Assembly: GCA_020631735.1 (NCBI GenBank)
Contig: CM036201.1
Coordinates: 80,266,502-80,330,501, forward strand
Length of the DNA stretch: 64,000 nucleotides
Direction of reading: 5' to 3'
Origin: Saccharum officinarum
Lineage: Eukaryota; Streptophyta; Magnoliopsida; Poales; Poaceae
Positions 32,939 to 45,904 of the stretch are shown in pieces (position 1 is the first letter of the stretch; each line of letters opens with the position of its first letter). The position numbers and the translations under genes are program-made. Below the pieces are notes generated by a model. That model ran no database searches. It saw only the letters and a list, made by a program, of their open reading frames with translations, and was not told where the DNA came from.

Positions 32939-35900
32939 GAAGAAACAAAACAGCGCATCTATGATCCATCCATGGGTCCATCTCTTATCTTGGAAGTGAT
33001 GTGTGCGTGGCAGCCACAGTGGCGGACGGGCGCCGTGGCACAGTGCAAGGTGGTCGACTGTTCGTTCGGCTCGTCGCCCTGTCCCCGTCACTGACTCAAT
33101 ACATGTTGCTATCTATGGATATAGATGGATGCACATGCACTGGACGGGCATGCAGTGACGACGCGGAGCAGAGATGAGCATCAGCATCCAATCCGTCCGT
33201 CCGCCTCTGGGTCTCGCTCTCGCCTGCGTCCCTGCCGCGGCCGGCCGGAGACGGAGGCCAATCACGTCGCGCGGGCTGGCGCGCATGCGGACAGCCGCAC
33301 AGGCAGCCGGAGGAGCTGCCCTGCCCGTGCAGAGGATCACATGCATGCATGCATGGCGTCAATCGTCATGGTGGGCCGACGGACGCGCGGGGTGGGCTGT
33401 GGCGTGCCCTGTGTGTGGGCTGGCCGTCCCGGGGGTAGGTTGGGTCAGTGGAACACCGACCGGGACCCAGACATGCCAGCTGCCTCTTGGTTCATGGAGA
33501 GAGGAAACGGCATGCTTGGTGCTTGCCCAGTCCAGGCCTACGTGGACTGCGTACATGCCACGTCCACATGCATCACCTGCCCCCTTTTGCTCTGCCGCTG
33601 TGCCGCCGTCGACTACGTACCTTGCCAACGCAATCTCACCGACTCACCTTTCATACTATACTATCAATCAGCTTGCACATGGAAGAAACTGGATGAAATC
33701 AATCAACTTGCACATGGAAGAAACTGGATGAATTAACAAGCCAAATGATTCCCCCGCCCCCCATTACAAAAACTGGCAAAAACGAATCCCTTTTTTTAAA
33801 ACTAACACCCAAAGCACTGACGTATTATTGGGTTCGGTTTCGGATTTTGGGTTCCACCCACGGATACCTAATGGAGGTTCCAAACAGTAGATCATTTTGA
33901 TTTTTTAATCAAAACTTATGTCTTGTATTACCAAATTGTTTTAGTAAACTACAAAAGTTTGTTTTAAATTGAGTTATAGAATTGTACGTTGTTTCTTGCC
34001 TCTTATTTATATATGTGAATATGTAATATATGCCATGCATGGGTAGCCAGAAGTTCCTTATTGCTCTTATTGTATTGCCATACAATGATGATGGGTTTCA
34101 GGGACCCACCAGATTTGGTGATGGCGTGCATTATCACTCGATTGGTGTTCAGAATAGACCCTGTCCGAATCTAAATCCACCCCGTTGCCCTTCTATAGAT
34201 AATTAAGCCTGTAGAGTATAAAAATTTCACCGTTTCAAGTCGTCAGTCAAGCACGGTACGTGTCCCCGGCGTAGGTAGAAACCTGAGTCCAAGGTCAAGG
34301 CGACACGAAGTGCTTTCTTTTCGTCGCCGCGCGTTCCGTGAGGTCAGGTAGCTGGGATCCAGTAGACTCACTGACTGATTGAAGCTGCTGCCAGTGTCAG
34401 TGTTACCATACCCAACCAGCGAGTGGATTACCAACCTGCTCTAATGCAAGTCATCACTGCGTTACTGTGTCCGAAAAAAGAACTAGCAGGGCAAGAAGAC
34501 GGCAGAAGCAAGCTGACAAGGCCTGTCACCAATGCAACACGGTTGTTTATTGGTTTGGTTTACTCGAAATCAATCGCAGGAACAACTCTCTCTCCTTTTC
34601 TTTTCGCCTCTGTTAAGAATCCGGATTGATGCACTGATTGAGCATTATATTGGCATGGATGTGTGACAACTGACATGGTTAGGTCTTCTCATAATAAACA
34701 AAAAAAAAAGATGTGCACAACACTATGATAAGATATCGCCTGCATAAAACGAGAATATTACTTCATGTCCAGTGTCAATGTCACAAAAGATTGCAATCGG
34801 AAGGATCCAGCAATGTGGGCAGCAGCACCAGCACCCTACCTGAAGTCACCCACCGCGTTCCACCTTCTGAATTGTCCAAATCCGGCCCATAACAACATGA
34901 CAAGGAGAGACGCTTTAAGACTCCAGTAGGTGGTAGGTTTCTCTCCGTACCGGTGTGAGGTTTCTCGCCTCTGCGGGTCGGTCTCGTGGTCAGTTTGTGT
35001 AAGCTTAACTTTCTTTCCTCTTAATGAAAAACGGGCGCACAACCCGGTCGCGAAAAAATTTGGAAGAAAATGCTGTCCTCTTCCTCTAGTCTCTGCATGC
35101 ACCCTCAGCAAACAAACAGTAGAATTTCATGCTCCTGCATGCTATTTATTATATATCTCACATAAAATCTCACATTCTGGACACAATCCAAGATACCCGT
35201 TCTTAATTACTCAGGTGAACTCAACCACCATTTGTCTCTGCTATGTTTGCCAAATTCTCTAGTTCTTTTTTTTTCAATCAAAATTTTGTTCTCTTGCATC
35301 AAACCAAACCCCACTCAGAGTGTGTGTCAGTGATCCCTTGTTTATGTTTGAGTGAAGAACCTGCATACATATACATGCATGCATGATTAAATATGGAGGG
35401 CGTTGAGGTTTAAACATAAATACTCAAATGGATCGGAGGAACGAATTAACGCAAAGATTCTCTATCACCACCGGCCTTCATTTCTTAGCAGTTACTAATT
35501 TCTCTTTTGCAGACAAGCACAAACTGGGCAGTCCTTTCCAGCATCATCGGAAACCCAAACCTGCAAGGATGGCAGTTGAGGTGAGCTCGATTGCTACAGT
35601 ACTTTATTAACACCATATGTCTCTATATGCATGTGGATTAATTAAGCTGGTGACATAAGAATCTTGAACAAGTAGTCACACATTACCTGTCTGCTAAAGT
35701 TATCTTTTGATGGGTAGCCCATCAAACAAGGAAGCTTCACCAGGCAGGCAATCAGATACAGAAATATCTACCCGCAAAAAAAAAAAAAGATACAGAAATA
35801 TCTGAGTGAAGCCAGTGGCAGCATGCATACTAGCATTTCATTTGGTTAATATAATGCATGATGATAGCTAGGCTCTAGCTAGCACACTGTTATTTCTGTG

Positions 35901-37268
35901 TTTTTCCTATGTCCTTAGCTTGTTGCCGACAGCAAATGATGCAAGTTTAGGACAGCACACAGGAAACAGCCTTGCAAAAAGGAGGAGCAGAGGAGAAAAG
36001 ACTTGCATTGTTGACTTGTTTAGTGTCTGATGATCATGCCATCCTGCTCCTTGCTTAGCTTGGTCCTGTCCTTTGTGGGTTTAGTTGGCTCAATTAGATA
36101 TAGCCTTTTCATAAACTACCAAAACATGTGGTTTAGACTTTAGACTCACTAAACTTCAGGGCACACACCTTTCTGCCTAATATAAGATGAACACTAGCTT
36201 GTCCCATATAAATTCGAGTATTGAACTTGAACATCCCACGTATAAACTTGCACAAACTCGAATTGGATTGTATTCATGGTCTTGTTTCGCAAATGATAAA
36301 AGCATGATGATATGCTTACTTGGTTTTCATCTTGTCATGTTAAATGCTTTGGATCTCGCTCTGCTCTCCTATATATATGGTCTTATAGTTCCTGCCTTTT
36401 TTTATCAGACATATATCCCACAAGGGCAGTTCTTCTAACCAATCTAGTTTTCATACGAACAAGAAGAACAGCCCTGGGTCCTACTATAGGACACGTAGGT
36501 TATGTTAGAATTAGACAATTAGTCTTGAGTGGAAGTGAGGTTTGTGCCTGTTCACATGCATATGTAAATCAAGGAGTCATGTGCTGCTCCAAGTCAAGTC
36601 ATCAAGTGCAGTAATAGATCCAGGTTAACGTGAATACTAGATAGTATACGATTGTGTGAACGAGTCACTCTAGCATCGAACCAACAACACGGTTGATTAT
36701 TGGTTTGTTTACTTTAGGTTTGTTTTTTTAGAATGGCAAATGTATGATTAAGAAGCAAAGTAACCCTGCTACTAGAGGAAGGGAGGATTTTCAGAGACAG
36801 GCAGAGCGGATGTCTCTGCAAATGGTCACGGTTAATCGATAAATGGTCACTATTAATGGTAAAAAAATAGTGTTTTTGAACGTTAGAGACTAGGACCATG
36901 TAACACTTCTCTACCACTAAACTACATGCTCATTTGTGAGTATATATAGATAGCTATCTTTTTATCACCATTTCGTAATTTTGTATTGAATATTTCAACC
37001 CCTAAACTTGCATGCCAGCTATATATAGCTCTACTCACACATTTAACATTTTCAGTGCAAGGTCTAGGTTACTTGTTGGTATACCAAGAGAAGATTATTA
37101 TCTGTGGATTTTTTTTAGTGGTATACATATGCATTCTATTCATGTGGTTGTCTTTTTTTTTAGTATGTGTAAGTGAATCCTTTTTTTTAGAATGTGTAAG
37201 TGAGCAAGTGTGTGCGCGCGTGCGTGCAATGTTTAGGTACTGTTCATGCATGTAACACAACAACATTA
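32939..37268. other. long intergenic stretch without a supportable gene
   Basis: GC-rich frames at 33125-33736 are overlapping and domain-free. Contains GCATGCAT runs (33343-33354), a 35-bp tandem duplication, and a duplicated AGATACAGAAATATCT either side of an A-run (35754-35803). Nothing resembling an exon chain was found on either strand. Confidence 0.35.
33664..33733. repeat. 35-bp tandem duplication
   Basis: Two adjacent copies starting TCAATCAGCTTGCACATGG and TCAATCAACTTGCACATGG, with almost no divergence. Confidence 0.9.
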
Positions 37269-37880
37269 CTCCCTCCGTATCAGAAAGACAGCGATTTTAA
37301 GACTAAGCACGGAAACCAATGTGGTTCAAAAATTACAAGAATACCCTTATAACTGAGTGACAGTCTACCATTACATTTCTGTAACAAGCAAGAGGACACG
37401 AATATTCGGGACTACTCGTAGCGATATAGGATACATGCTGGGATGAAACATGTGGAGAGGAGAGCGTCCACGTGTATGTGCTTTTTTTTTCTTTTATTAC
37501 AGCCTTGTTTAGATTATGGGAATTTAAATTTTTTCTAACTGTAGCACTTTCGTTTGTATTTGACAAATATTGTTCAATCATGGGCTAACTAGGCTTAAAA
37601 GATTCGTCTTGTGATTTACAACTAATCTGTGTAATTAGTTATTTATTTTACTAATATTTAATGCTCGATACATGCGTCTAAAAATTGATATGATAGAAAA
37701 AGAGTGAAATAACTTTGAAAGGGAAGATAACAAGGCCTATGATGCCTTTTCTTACGTGAGATGTGGAGTGGTGGTCTCAGGAGTAGGTCCCATATAGCTG
37801 CTATCCTACTCTGTTAGCTGTACGGATTGCAGAACGACGGTCTTCGTTGGGAAAAAATTTTGAATCGGAGACAGAGGGAG
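37269..37880. mobile_element. Stowaway-like MITE interrupted by a Tourist-like MITE
   Basis: Ends CTCCCTCCGTATCAG and CGGAGACAGAGGGAG, with TA on each side. About 240 bp of its interior is a second MITE (37501-37739). Without it the host element is roughly 370 bp. Confidence 0.7.
37501..37739. mobile_element. Tourist-like MITE nested in a Stowaway element
   Basis: Left AGCCTTGTTTAGATTATGG, right GGGAAGATAACAAGGCCT, with core CTAGGCTTAAAAGATTCGTCTTG and GTGTAATTAGTTATTTATTT. Nested, so younger than its host. Confidence 0.7.
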
Positions 37881-38296
37881 TATATATTTGTATAGATTCA
37901 ATGTATCAACTCCAGAATATCAAATTATGATTAGCCTCATTACGACCAGAGAAGACTGAGCATATGCTACGAAAGTCTGAAACTTCCATACATGTAGAAG
38001 TAAAAACCGAGCGCACAAGCAGCCTGATGTGACGTCATGGATTATGTGGTATATGCATATATAAAGGCGAGTCTTCTCTCGGCCATGCATTTTGTGAGAT
38101 TATTAAGAAAGAGCATCATGCATGGAGTAGAACACACCTACAGCCTTTTATAATGAGCTCCAGAGATCTGCAAATCTTCCTCGATCGAGCTGCAAACAAC
38201 TTGCTGCATGCTGTGCCACTGTTCTTGATGTTACTTGTAACTTCTTTCGGAGTACCTAGCACTAGCGGTAGCAGGTGTATATATATACAGGACTGC

Positions 38297-38513
38297 TTAG
38301 TTCGCACCTAAAAATTTTATGTCTCATCTCATCGAACGTTTAGAGATATGTATGGAGCATTAAATATAGAAAAAATAACTAATTGCACAGTTTGCATTTA
38401 TTTTGCGAGACGAATCTTTTAAGTCTAATTAGTCCATGATAGGACACTAATTGCAGTTACACATGTGCTACAGTACACCGAAAACTTTACAGCCCCTAAA
38501 CTAAACACGCACA
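38297..38513. mobile_element. Tourist-like MITE
   Basis: Left CTTAGTTCGCACCTAAAAA, right CCCCTAAACTAAACACG; core GCGAGACGAATCTTTTAAG and AATTAGTCCATGATAGG as in the copy at 3600. Confidence 0.65.
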
Positions 38514-39316
38514 TAGGAGCCTTGAGATAGAGAATATACACTACACCTACGTGCTTAACTAGGTCAAAGATTTACATACCATGCATTTATATATTATTGT
38601 TATCCTAATTATATAAGTTAGGACTACTAGAATATGCAATAAGATGTACCTGGAAACATGTTGGTTAATTATCAGCAGCTGTACTGTTAAATGTTCCCAT
38701 CATGACAAATATATTTGTTTGCAGCAACATGTCAATGCTTTAGCCTTCTTAATAGAGCCCATGAGGTGTACGATATATGCTGCCGTATATACGGGTCTCT
38801 GCAGTAGGTGGCAGCATGACGTACGTATATGTACCGAGTTCCTGACAACAAGTGTGCCGTATATATAATCTTCGACTCTTGTCTACAGATAACAACAGCC
38901 AATATATATGTATAGGGCTAGGTGTTTAATTTACATCGTGTACTAGATCGATAGCTAGGGACTTTGCGAGTGCTGTTTTCCTGAACATTGTCTCGTGACA
39001 GTGGTACATATACGTGATGTTTAAATTGTTGTTTTTATTAATTATTTGGTCAACAGATATACAAGGGCCCCTTTGTATGGACAAGTTGCATGGTCGTCTG
39101 ACTTTCAAATGTACTGTTCATCAGGTCTCCGTGGGCCATGCTTGTTCATATGCATTAACATTATTATGCTATTAATCCTAGTTAGTTGACCAACTAGGCC
39201 TCTGTAATCTGTGAGCAAAAGTGTTATGCAGCTTCCCTTAATAGCCAGGTAGGCTGGGTTATTGATTACCCTGACCACGCACTGCAAGGCATGTTTGGAG
39301 TGCAGGCATTTTCATA
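38514..39316. other. intergenic, no gene seen
   Basis: AT-rich; no exon or RNA gene could be supported. Confidence 0.3.
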
Positions 39317-39623
39317 GGCCATGTTTGGATCCCTTCGGTTTTTGCCAGTTTTTAAGAATCTGGCTTTTGTAAACTAGGTAAGATCCTAACAAGCCAGTTT
39401 TTGCCAATTTCTTGTGCCAGTTTTTGTCAGATTCTAAAAAACCATGAAACTGTTGATATACAGCTTTTGCCAGTTTCTTATGACCCATAGAACAATAAAT
39501 GAAGTTAGATTCTTAAAATCTGGGGGGACCAAACACCCCATCAATTTTTACTCAGAATCAAGATTTTAGAAATTAAAGGCAAAAACTGTTTTTTAAGAAT
39601 TCGAAACTGATCCAAATAGGGCC
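39317..39623. mobile_element. MITE with GGCC...TTTGGATC termini
   Basis: Left GGCCATGTTTGGATCCC and right GATCCAAATAGGGCC are inverted repeats. Internal TTTTTGCCAGTTTTTAAGAA and its inverted partner CTGTTTTTTAAGAA reinforce the fold. A target duplication is not clear. Confidence 0.6.
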
Positions 39624-39973
39624 ATCGAAAAACATGGGATTCCTACGTTGGAAACTAAGGCCTAATAACTATATTTGAGTGTTAAAACTAGCTGGGTTTC
39701 ACAGCTTTTGGATGATTGTGCGGAGGGTTTTGAAAAGAAAATGTGTAGAGCAAATGGCACAAACTAAAGTGGATGATTCTCTCTATCTGATGAAACTTTG
39801 GTTACAGAGATCTATATATCGAAAAAGGTCATATTGTTAAAACGAACAATGTGTCATGTTTCAGAAAAAAAAATCAACAATGTGCCGGGAAAGAGACTTG
39901 TGCATGCGAGAAGATCAAAAGATGCAACAAGAGGAAGTCGTCAATCGAGGGCACCTTTAGGCTTTAGGGGTTA

Positions 39974-40033
39974 GGGAGGGTGGGACAGGTGATCCGAAGA
40001 AAACGAGGGTGGGACAGGTGATCCGAAGAAAAG
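39974..40033. repeat. about 30-bp tandem duplication
   Basis: GAGGGTGGGACAGGTGATCC followed by GAAGAAAA occurs twice in direct succession. Confidence 0.85.
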
Positions 40034-40608
40034 TATCTTAATTACGTGTTTTGCGTGCATGCATGGGCGTCCAACCAAAGCATTTCATGCATGGAGAGCT
40101 GAGGCCGGAGAAAATGCATGTTTGGATTTGACGGGAGCTGCTCGCTGCCTGCTGACCCTGGATTAGAAGTCAGTAGTGTTGTATCGGTCCACCTCCATAC
40201 AGCTCTCTCATACCAAGCAAGACGAAGACAGCCCAAGAAAGCCGTTTAGTTGTTCCTTCACCTTGACTCAAAGCCAACCCAGCATCCCAGCAGAGAGCAC
40301 AAAGTCCAAGCCGCTACGTGACAACTCTGCATGAACTCAGCCAATCATTTTATTATATAATCGTGTGTGTGCTATTGTTCTGCTGGGTTTGTGTGTAGAA
40401 TGCGAATTTGTCATCTGCTAGTATATTGCACCACCTAACCAGGAGTACCTGTACCAGTACCATGCCCGCAAATTGCTTCTGAATTCTGGCGGTGTCATAC
40501 ACATATAAATAAGCATACGCCTATATTTCCCTAAGTTACTACAAAAATAAATTAACTTTATGAGTTATTCGAAGTTAAGCTTTCTTAATTAAGTTTGGTT
40601 GTTTTATA
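40034..40608. other. intergenic, no gene seen
   Basis: No supportable frame or repeat. Confidence 0.3.
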
Positions 40609-40759
40609 CTCATTCCTCGGTTCCAATTTATAAGATGTCTTGACTTTTTTTAGATACATTGATTTTTCTATGTATCTAGATATAATGGATATCTAAATTC
40701 ATAACAAAAGCTACACACACATAAGCGCCAAAACATCTTATAATTTAGAATTAAGAGAG
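40609..40759. mobile_element. short Stowaway MITE
   Basis: Ends CTCATTCCTCGGTTCCAATT and AATTTAGAATTAAGAGAG (partly inverted), TA on both sides, internal TTATAAGATGTCTTGAC / AACATCTTATAA pair; 151 bp. Confidence 0.65.
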
Positions 40760-40932
40760 TAGAAAATAGCACCAGTATCTATTTATGATACCAAATTATA
40801 ATAGTTAGATGCACTATAAAATAATATTTCATTAGTATACACTATAAAATAATTAGATATACTATAAAATGCATTTTCATAGTATATTTATCTAGTGTCA
40901 TAGATGTTGCTACCCTTCACTATAAAGATAGT

Positions 40933-43900
40933 CACTATGCCAAAACATCACAAAGGAGACACCTTAATCAGTGACTTGGAATTAAAATGCGTCACTAGTG
41001 CAATATTAGTGACGTGCGTCAACGGAGCGCGTCACTGGTTATCTGTTGCCCATGGCCAGGAACCAAAACGCGTCACTTATAACAAGTTAGCAGTAAGTGA
41101 CTCTTTTCAACTAGACGCGTCACTAATAACTAAGGGTGTGGTCAGCGACGCGCCCCGATAAAACACGTCATTACCTGGAGCCATCGGACCCGAAAAAATT
41201 ATGAAGACGGGTTCAGTTTGTACTCAAGTCCGGAACCGGTCCAACCCGTCCCCTGGGTCAGTCCGATGTCCTCTGCGACATCAGCACTCGTCTCCTCCTC
41301 CTCCTCCCTCTCTCTCTTCTCCGCATCTCCCCGACCCCCTCCACCGCCGGATCCCACACTCGCGCGGCGCGCTCCCACCCTACACGTTCGTAGTCCGTCG
41401 TGGTCGCTGCTGGTGCGCTCTGCCGATGCCGATGCCGCCCATCCACCTTATCACCTGCAGCTCTGTGTAGGCACTAGATTCGTTAGGGTTTGGGGTTCCC
41501 GCAGACAGCACCCAGTCTCATCCGTCGCCACCACCCCGCCCCAGTCCCGTTCGTCGCCACCACCCTGCCCCAGTCCCGTCCGTCGCCGCCCTTCACCCTC
41601 CACCAAGTCGCGGTGTTGAGCAACCATTAAGGGCCCTGCTCGTGCGCCAAATCCACAGCCTCTTGTGCGAGGGAGGCCAGATCCACGGCCGCTCATGGTA
41701 GGGAGACCGGGTCCATCTCATCCTCGAGTACACATCTACCTCGTCGGCGCCGTCTTCTATGACGTACATGGAGAATCCAGGTGAGGTTGTCCTCCCTATC
41801 ACCCCCAATCTCATGCTGCTATCTGGTGTTGCTGCTACTGCTACTGCTACACACCACTTGTCCATGGGGCCATTGGGCCACTCGTGCCTGCATCTGGAGT
41901 TCAAGCGCTAGAAAATCCTCTGCTTGTTGGTCTGTGCTCCTGCGATGTGCTTGCTGCTCTGTGCTGCCACTACGTGTAGTCTAGGTGTTTGATGAAATGT
42001 CAATGCAAGCTGACTGTTGTTTTGCAATTGACTGCTATGTGCTACCTTCTGTTGGATGCTAGTGTGATTAGATGCATCGTCATACAAGAATATGTAATGT
42101 TCTTCCCACCTGGCCTTCTCTGCTTTTTGTACAGTTGTTTTTGTAGGAGTTAGGCAGTAGAGAGATGATGGAAGTGGCGAGAGAACAGAAGAAACATTTA
42201 ACTCGTGATGGGATTTCTTAAGCGTAGAGGACAAAATGGTTGGGAGTTGGGACATTTACTTGCATCAAATTCAAATTACTATCCTTGGCTGTAAGATCAT
42301 ATAACCTGAGGCTTTGACACCTTCCAAGAAGAAAAGAAATGGCTACTTATAAATGCCAGTTGTCTAAGTAAACACAGGTAACTGAATTTCACAGTAGGAT
42401 TCAATTTGTGTAGAATTTGCTGCATCTTCAGACCTACCACTAACCATTTTCTGCCTAAATTTTTAGCATGTTTACGATTCTGGATCTCTCTCTACATCCT
42501 TGGACCAATAATGCCACCCGGTTTCTTGGTGTTGGATCCACACGCTTTACTGGCACATAAGGTGGAGGGTAAGTTCTAGCATTTGTTGCCATTGGTTACT
42601 TTTTTATTTGAGTGATAGCGGTAGTAGTAAGTGCACCAGTCTCAGCTGGTAGCTAGCTAGCTATGTAAAAATCCTCTCTAATTTGTCCCATACATATGCA
42701 CGCACCACCAGCTTATACTTATATGTAATGTGACATATATAAATCATCTCTAGTTTCTTACTAGCAAGTTTTTACTCCACGTCATGATTTAAATTGCTCA
42801 TAGTGGGGATTTAAATTTGCTGAAGACTTATTTACATTAGGAATCCTTATTTTGCTTCGATCTCTTCACTAAAATGTTCAAGTTCACACCCGCGCTGGAA
42901 TCTTGGGTGAATCTGCTCTTATTTTCTAACTTGATTCATTCCTTTGCCTATAACACACATGGAGTGATTTTATTTGTTTGTTTTCTTTTCGCTAAACTAT
43001 AGCTTGTACTTAACTGAATTCTTCAGTCTTATGTCAAGAACCAAATAAAAAGGTAGCACTGTTTGATGATCTCTGGGTCAGCCCTCTTCACCCTTTTCTT
43101 TTAGCATTGTTTGTAGTTGTCGCCAAGTACTTGTCTCTTTCATCTGAATCATTTAACTAGATAGTAATATATATCAACCACAGTTAATATGTTTTCCTTA
43201 GCGCGTTGCAAGAGCAAACCAAATGGCAGCACAAGGATCAGTCTAATATTTCCATGGCTTTGTTTTCTTATTTGCTTTACTTGATGCAGATATACCGAAC
43301 AGTGAAGGGAACAACAATAGACAGATCATGTGCTGCAGGTAAATATGACATACATGTCAGCTAGCTCTTGCTTTGCTGCAGAAACATTTCTTTTCCTAAG
43401 TTGACATTCTTGAGTAGATTCATTAAGCATATGTTACTATCTGTTCTAACAGGTCTGACACATATCCTGCTGAGGACTCCTAATTCATTAAGCATATGTT
43501 ACTATATAATTTCCACCTCCCTACAAAACACAACTTTGTCTGTTAGAATAAAATAAAGACTGCACAACAAAATAATCGTATATTTTCTTAAACTAATTGT
43601 GCTTAAGATGACACAGAAACCAATGTGGGTGTCGGATTTATCAGTTTCACAAATTCAATGCTCTGTTTCTTATATCCCGAAGAGTTGTTGGTTTCTTTTG
43701 AGTAATTCTTATGATACTCTGTTTCTCTCACAGATGCCTTTTGATTGAATGCACAAGCACAACAATTGGGAAAGTACTTCAGAAATAATATGTATCCGCT
43801 GTTTCTCTCCAATACACTATTTTGGCTTGAGTGATTCGGTTTAGGTGACATGCATGTTTCAACTGATCACCTACACCGTTCTGTAATACATACATTTTGG

Positions 43901-45901
43901 CATGATGTTCGCTGTATCTTCCAATCTACATACTTTCCTGTTTTATTGACCCCCTTGCCTCTCAAATTGAGGTCAAAAATTAACTGAACAGAAATAAATC
44001 TCGCCTGAAAATTTAGTTTGATCACCTACACCTGCAGCTTATTCTTGATTTTGGGCTATCAGCCACCAAGGCAATTCCCATTATTGATCGTACCCTATTA
44101 TGTCCCTCTCCTTTTTCTCTTTTGTTTTTTAGAATTTTGTATACCATTCTTTCTCAGCCTTAAGCCCTTAACTAATGTCGTTTTTCTGATTTGCTGCCTT
44201 TGTAAATTTTCAGGTTATTCGCTCAAACTAATGAATGCTAATTCTTCCTACCAACATTCATTTCTTTGTAATGGACTTCAGATTAATTTCTTTTATGTTG
44301 CCCTATACAACTTCAGTTTGATTTCAACGAATCTTCTAAGACTGTCTGAGATTTCAGAATTCTAGATGGGCATAGCATGGTGGATTGTAGTTCCAAAAGA
44401 TTGAACTGAGACCTACCATCCATATCTACACATGGTTAGTATTTTTTTCCATCTTATATGTCCAACCTGGAAAAAAATCCTGTCTTTTTCTCAAACTGAA
44501 GTAGTTTGTTCTTTGTAGGCAATACGTCCAACAAATTTCCAGCTGTTGCCTACTTTTATACTTGCTGCTGAATCTCAAACTATGAACCTAACTACAGTCT
44601 TCCTCTGTACGTTTTTTGAATACAAGAATAAAACTTGCAGAAATAAGTCCATATGTCCATTGCACAAAAAAAATATAAAACATTTAGTGCCTGTACATTC
44701 ATAGGTCCTTTGCCCTACGTATTGTTACTTGCCTGATTAGTTCTTTTTAAAATATATATATATATACATGATCTGCTTTACTCTATTTCCTGATTCCTGC
44801 CATCTTGGTCCTGCTGTCCACATGCTGTGTACCTCAATGGTTTATACATTTCATTCTTCACTCTGTGCTCTGTTTGTGAAATTTACTACATCTAACCGTA
44901 CCGGTGCCTTATGCTAAATTTTTATGCTCACTAGCCCGTGCAATTGTGCGGGGGTTCTTGCTAGTATTATTAATAACTAAAAGTTTGTCACCTTTAAAAA
45001 ATAGCTAAAAGTTTGTCTGAAATTATGTGCCTGCAGGACAAGTACTTTTGTTGTCTCCAGCTGCATAGAAAGAACAATGAAAGATTCACAAAAACATATC
45101 AGGAAGGCACTGTGCTGCAATTATCCAAGTGTTATGTTCCAATTAAAGTGGCATCAATAAGGTGAATGTCTCTCTATAATGCAACAAGTATTGTGCATCA
45201 AGAAAAACCATAGAGTTAGTTTATGTACTAATAGAAATTTTCTAGGTCACTGCTCATGTATTGTTAGAGATCTTGGTTGTAGCAACTTGGGCAGATAAAT
45301 AACTTGACTTGATTGTTGAAATGGATGAAACATGTGTAACGTGTGACAGATCTGCAGCCAAAGAGCTGTAAAGAATGGGTACAGCAGCAGCTATAGGACT
45401 GTGGTGTGGTTGAGACATTTTTTATTTTCGTAAAAAGTCATTAGTGACGCGTCTTGGCTTGATGAGTCACTGATGAGATCTACACCAGTGACGCGCCTTG
45501 ACTGGACACGTCACTGGTGAAGGATATCAGTGACGCGTCTTGACTGGACACGTCACTGGTGAAGGATATCAGTGACGCGTCTTGACTGGACACGTTACTA
45601 GTGAAGCATATCAGTGACGCGTCTTGACTGGACACGTCACTAGTGAAGGATATCAGTGACGCGCCTTGACTGGACACGTCACTGGTGAAGGATATCAGTG
45701 ACGCGTCTTGACTGGAACGTCACTAGTGAAGGACATTAGTGACGCGCCTTGACTGGACACGTCACTGGGGACTGTCATTAGTGACGCATGTTTACGCGTC
45801 ACTGGTATGTTCACATCAGAGACGCAACATAAGTGACGCGTGTTTTCCGCGTCACTAATGACTGTTTAGACGCGTCACTAATATGCTTTTCTGGCATAGT
45901 G
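40933..45901 (+). mobile_element. complete non-autonomous CACTA (En/Spm) transposon
   Basis: Starts CACTATGCCAAAAC and ends TTTTCTGGCATAGTG. AGT at 40930-40932 and 45902-45904 is the 3-bp target duplication. Subterminal regions on both sides are dense in GTGACGCG / CGCGTCAC motifs, the likely transposase-binding repeats. The right side also has a 42-bp minisatellite. The 4969-bp body holds no transposase frame. Instead it has a GC-rich segment (about 41200-41790) resembling a gene leader with a coding start and a GTGAGG donor (ATGGAGAATCCAG|GTGAGG near 41768), followed by AT-rich intron-like sequence. This could be captured host sequence. Internal strand is arbitrary. Confidence 0.9.
45486..45780. 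repeat. 42-bp subterminal minisatellite of the CACTA element, about 7 copies
   Basis: Unit CAGTGACGCGTCTTGACTGG plus ACACGTCACTGGTGAAGGATAT. Copies begin at 45486, 45528, 45570, 45612, 45654 and 45696, then slip by one base. Because 42 is divisible by three, a minus-strand frame stays open through it and encodes a 14-residue repeat, which is not a gene. Confidence 0.9.
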
Positions 45902-45904
45902 AGT

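Noticed and set aside
33125..33736. 203- and 185-residue overlapping plus-strand frames
   Set aside because: Overlap in different frames, Arg/Ala/Pro/Cys-rich, cross a fresh 35-bp duplication; no domain.
45480..45780. CRISPR-like array or repeat protein gene
   Set aside because: Units are contiguous without unique spacers and lie in the subterminal region of a CACTA element in a plant genome; the open frame results from the 42-bp period.
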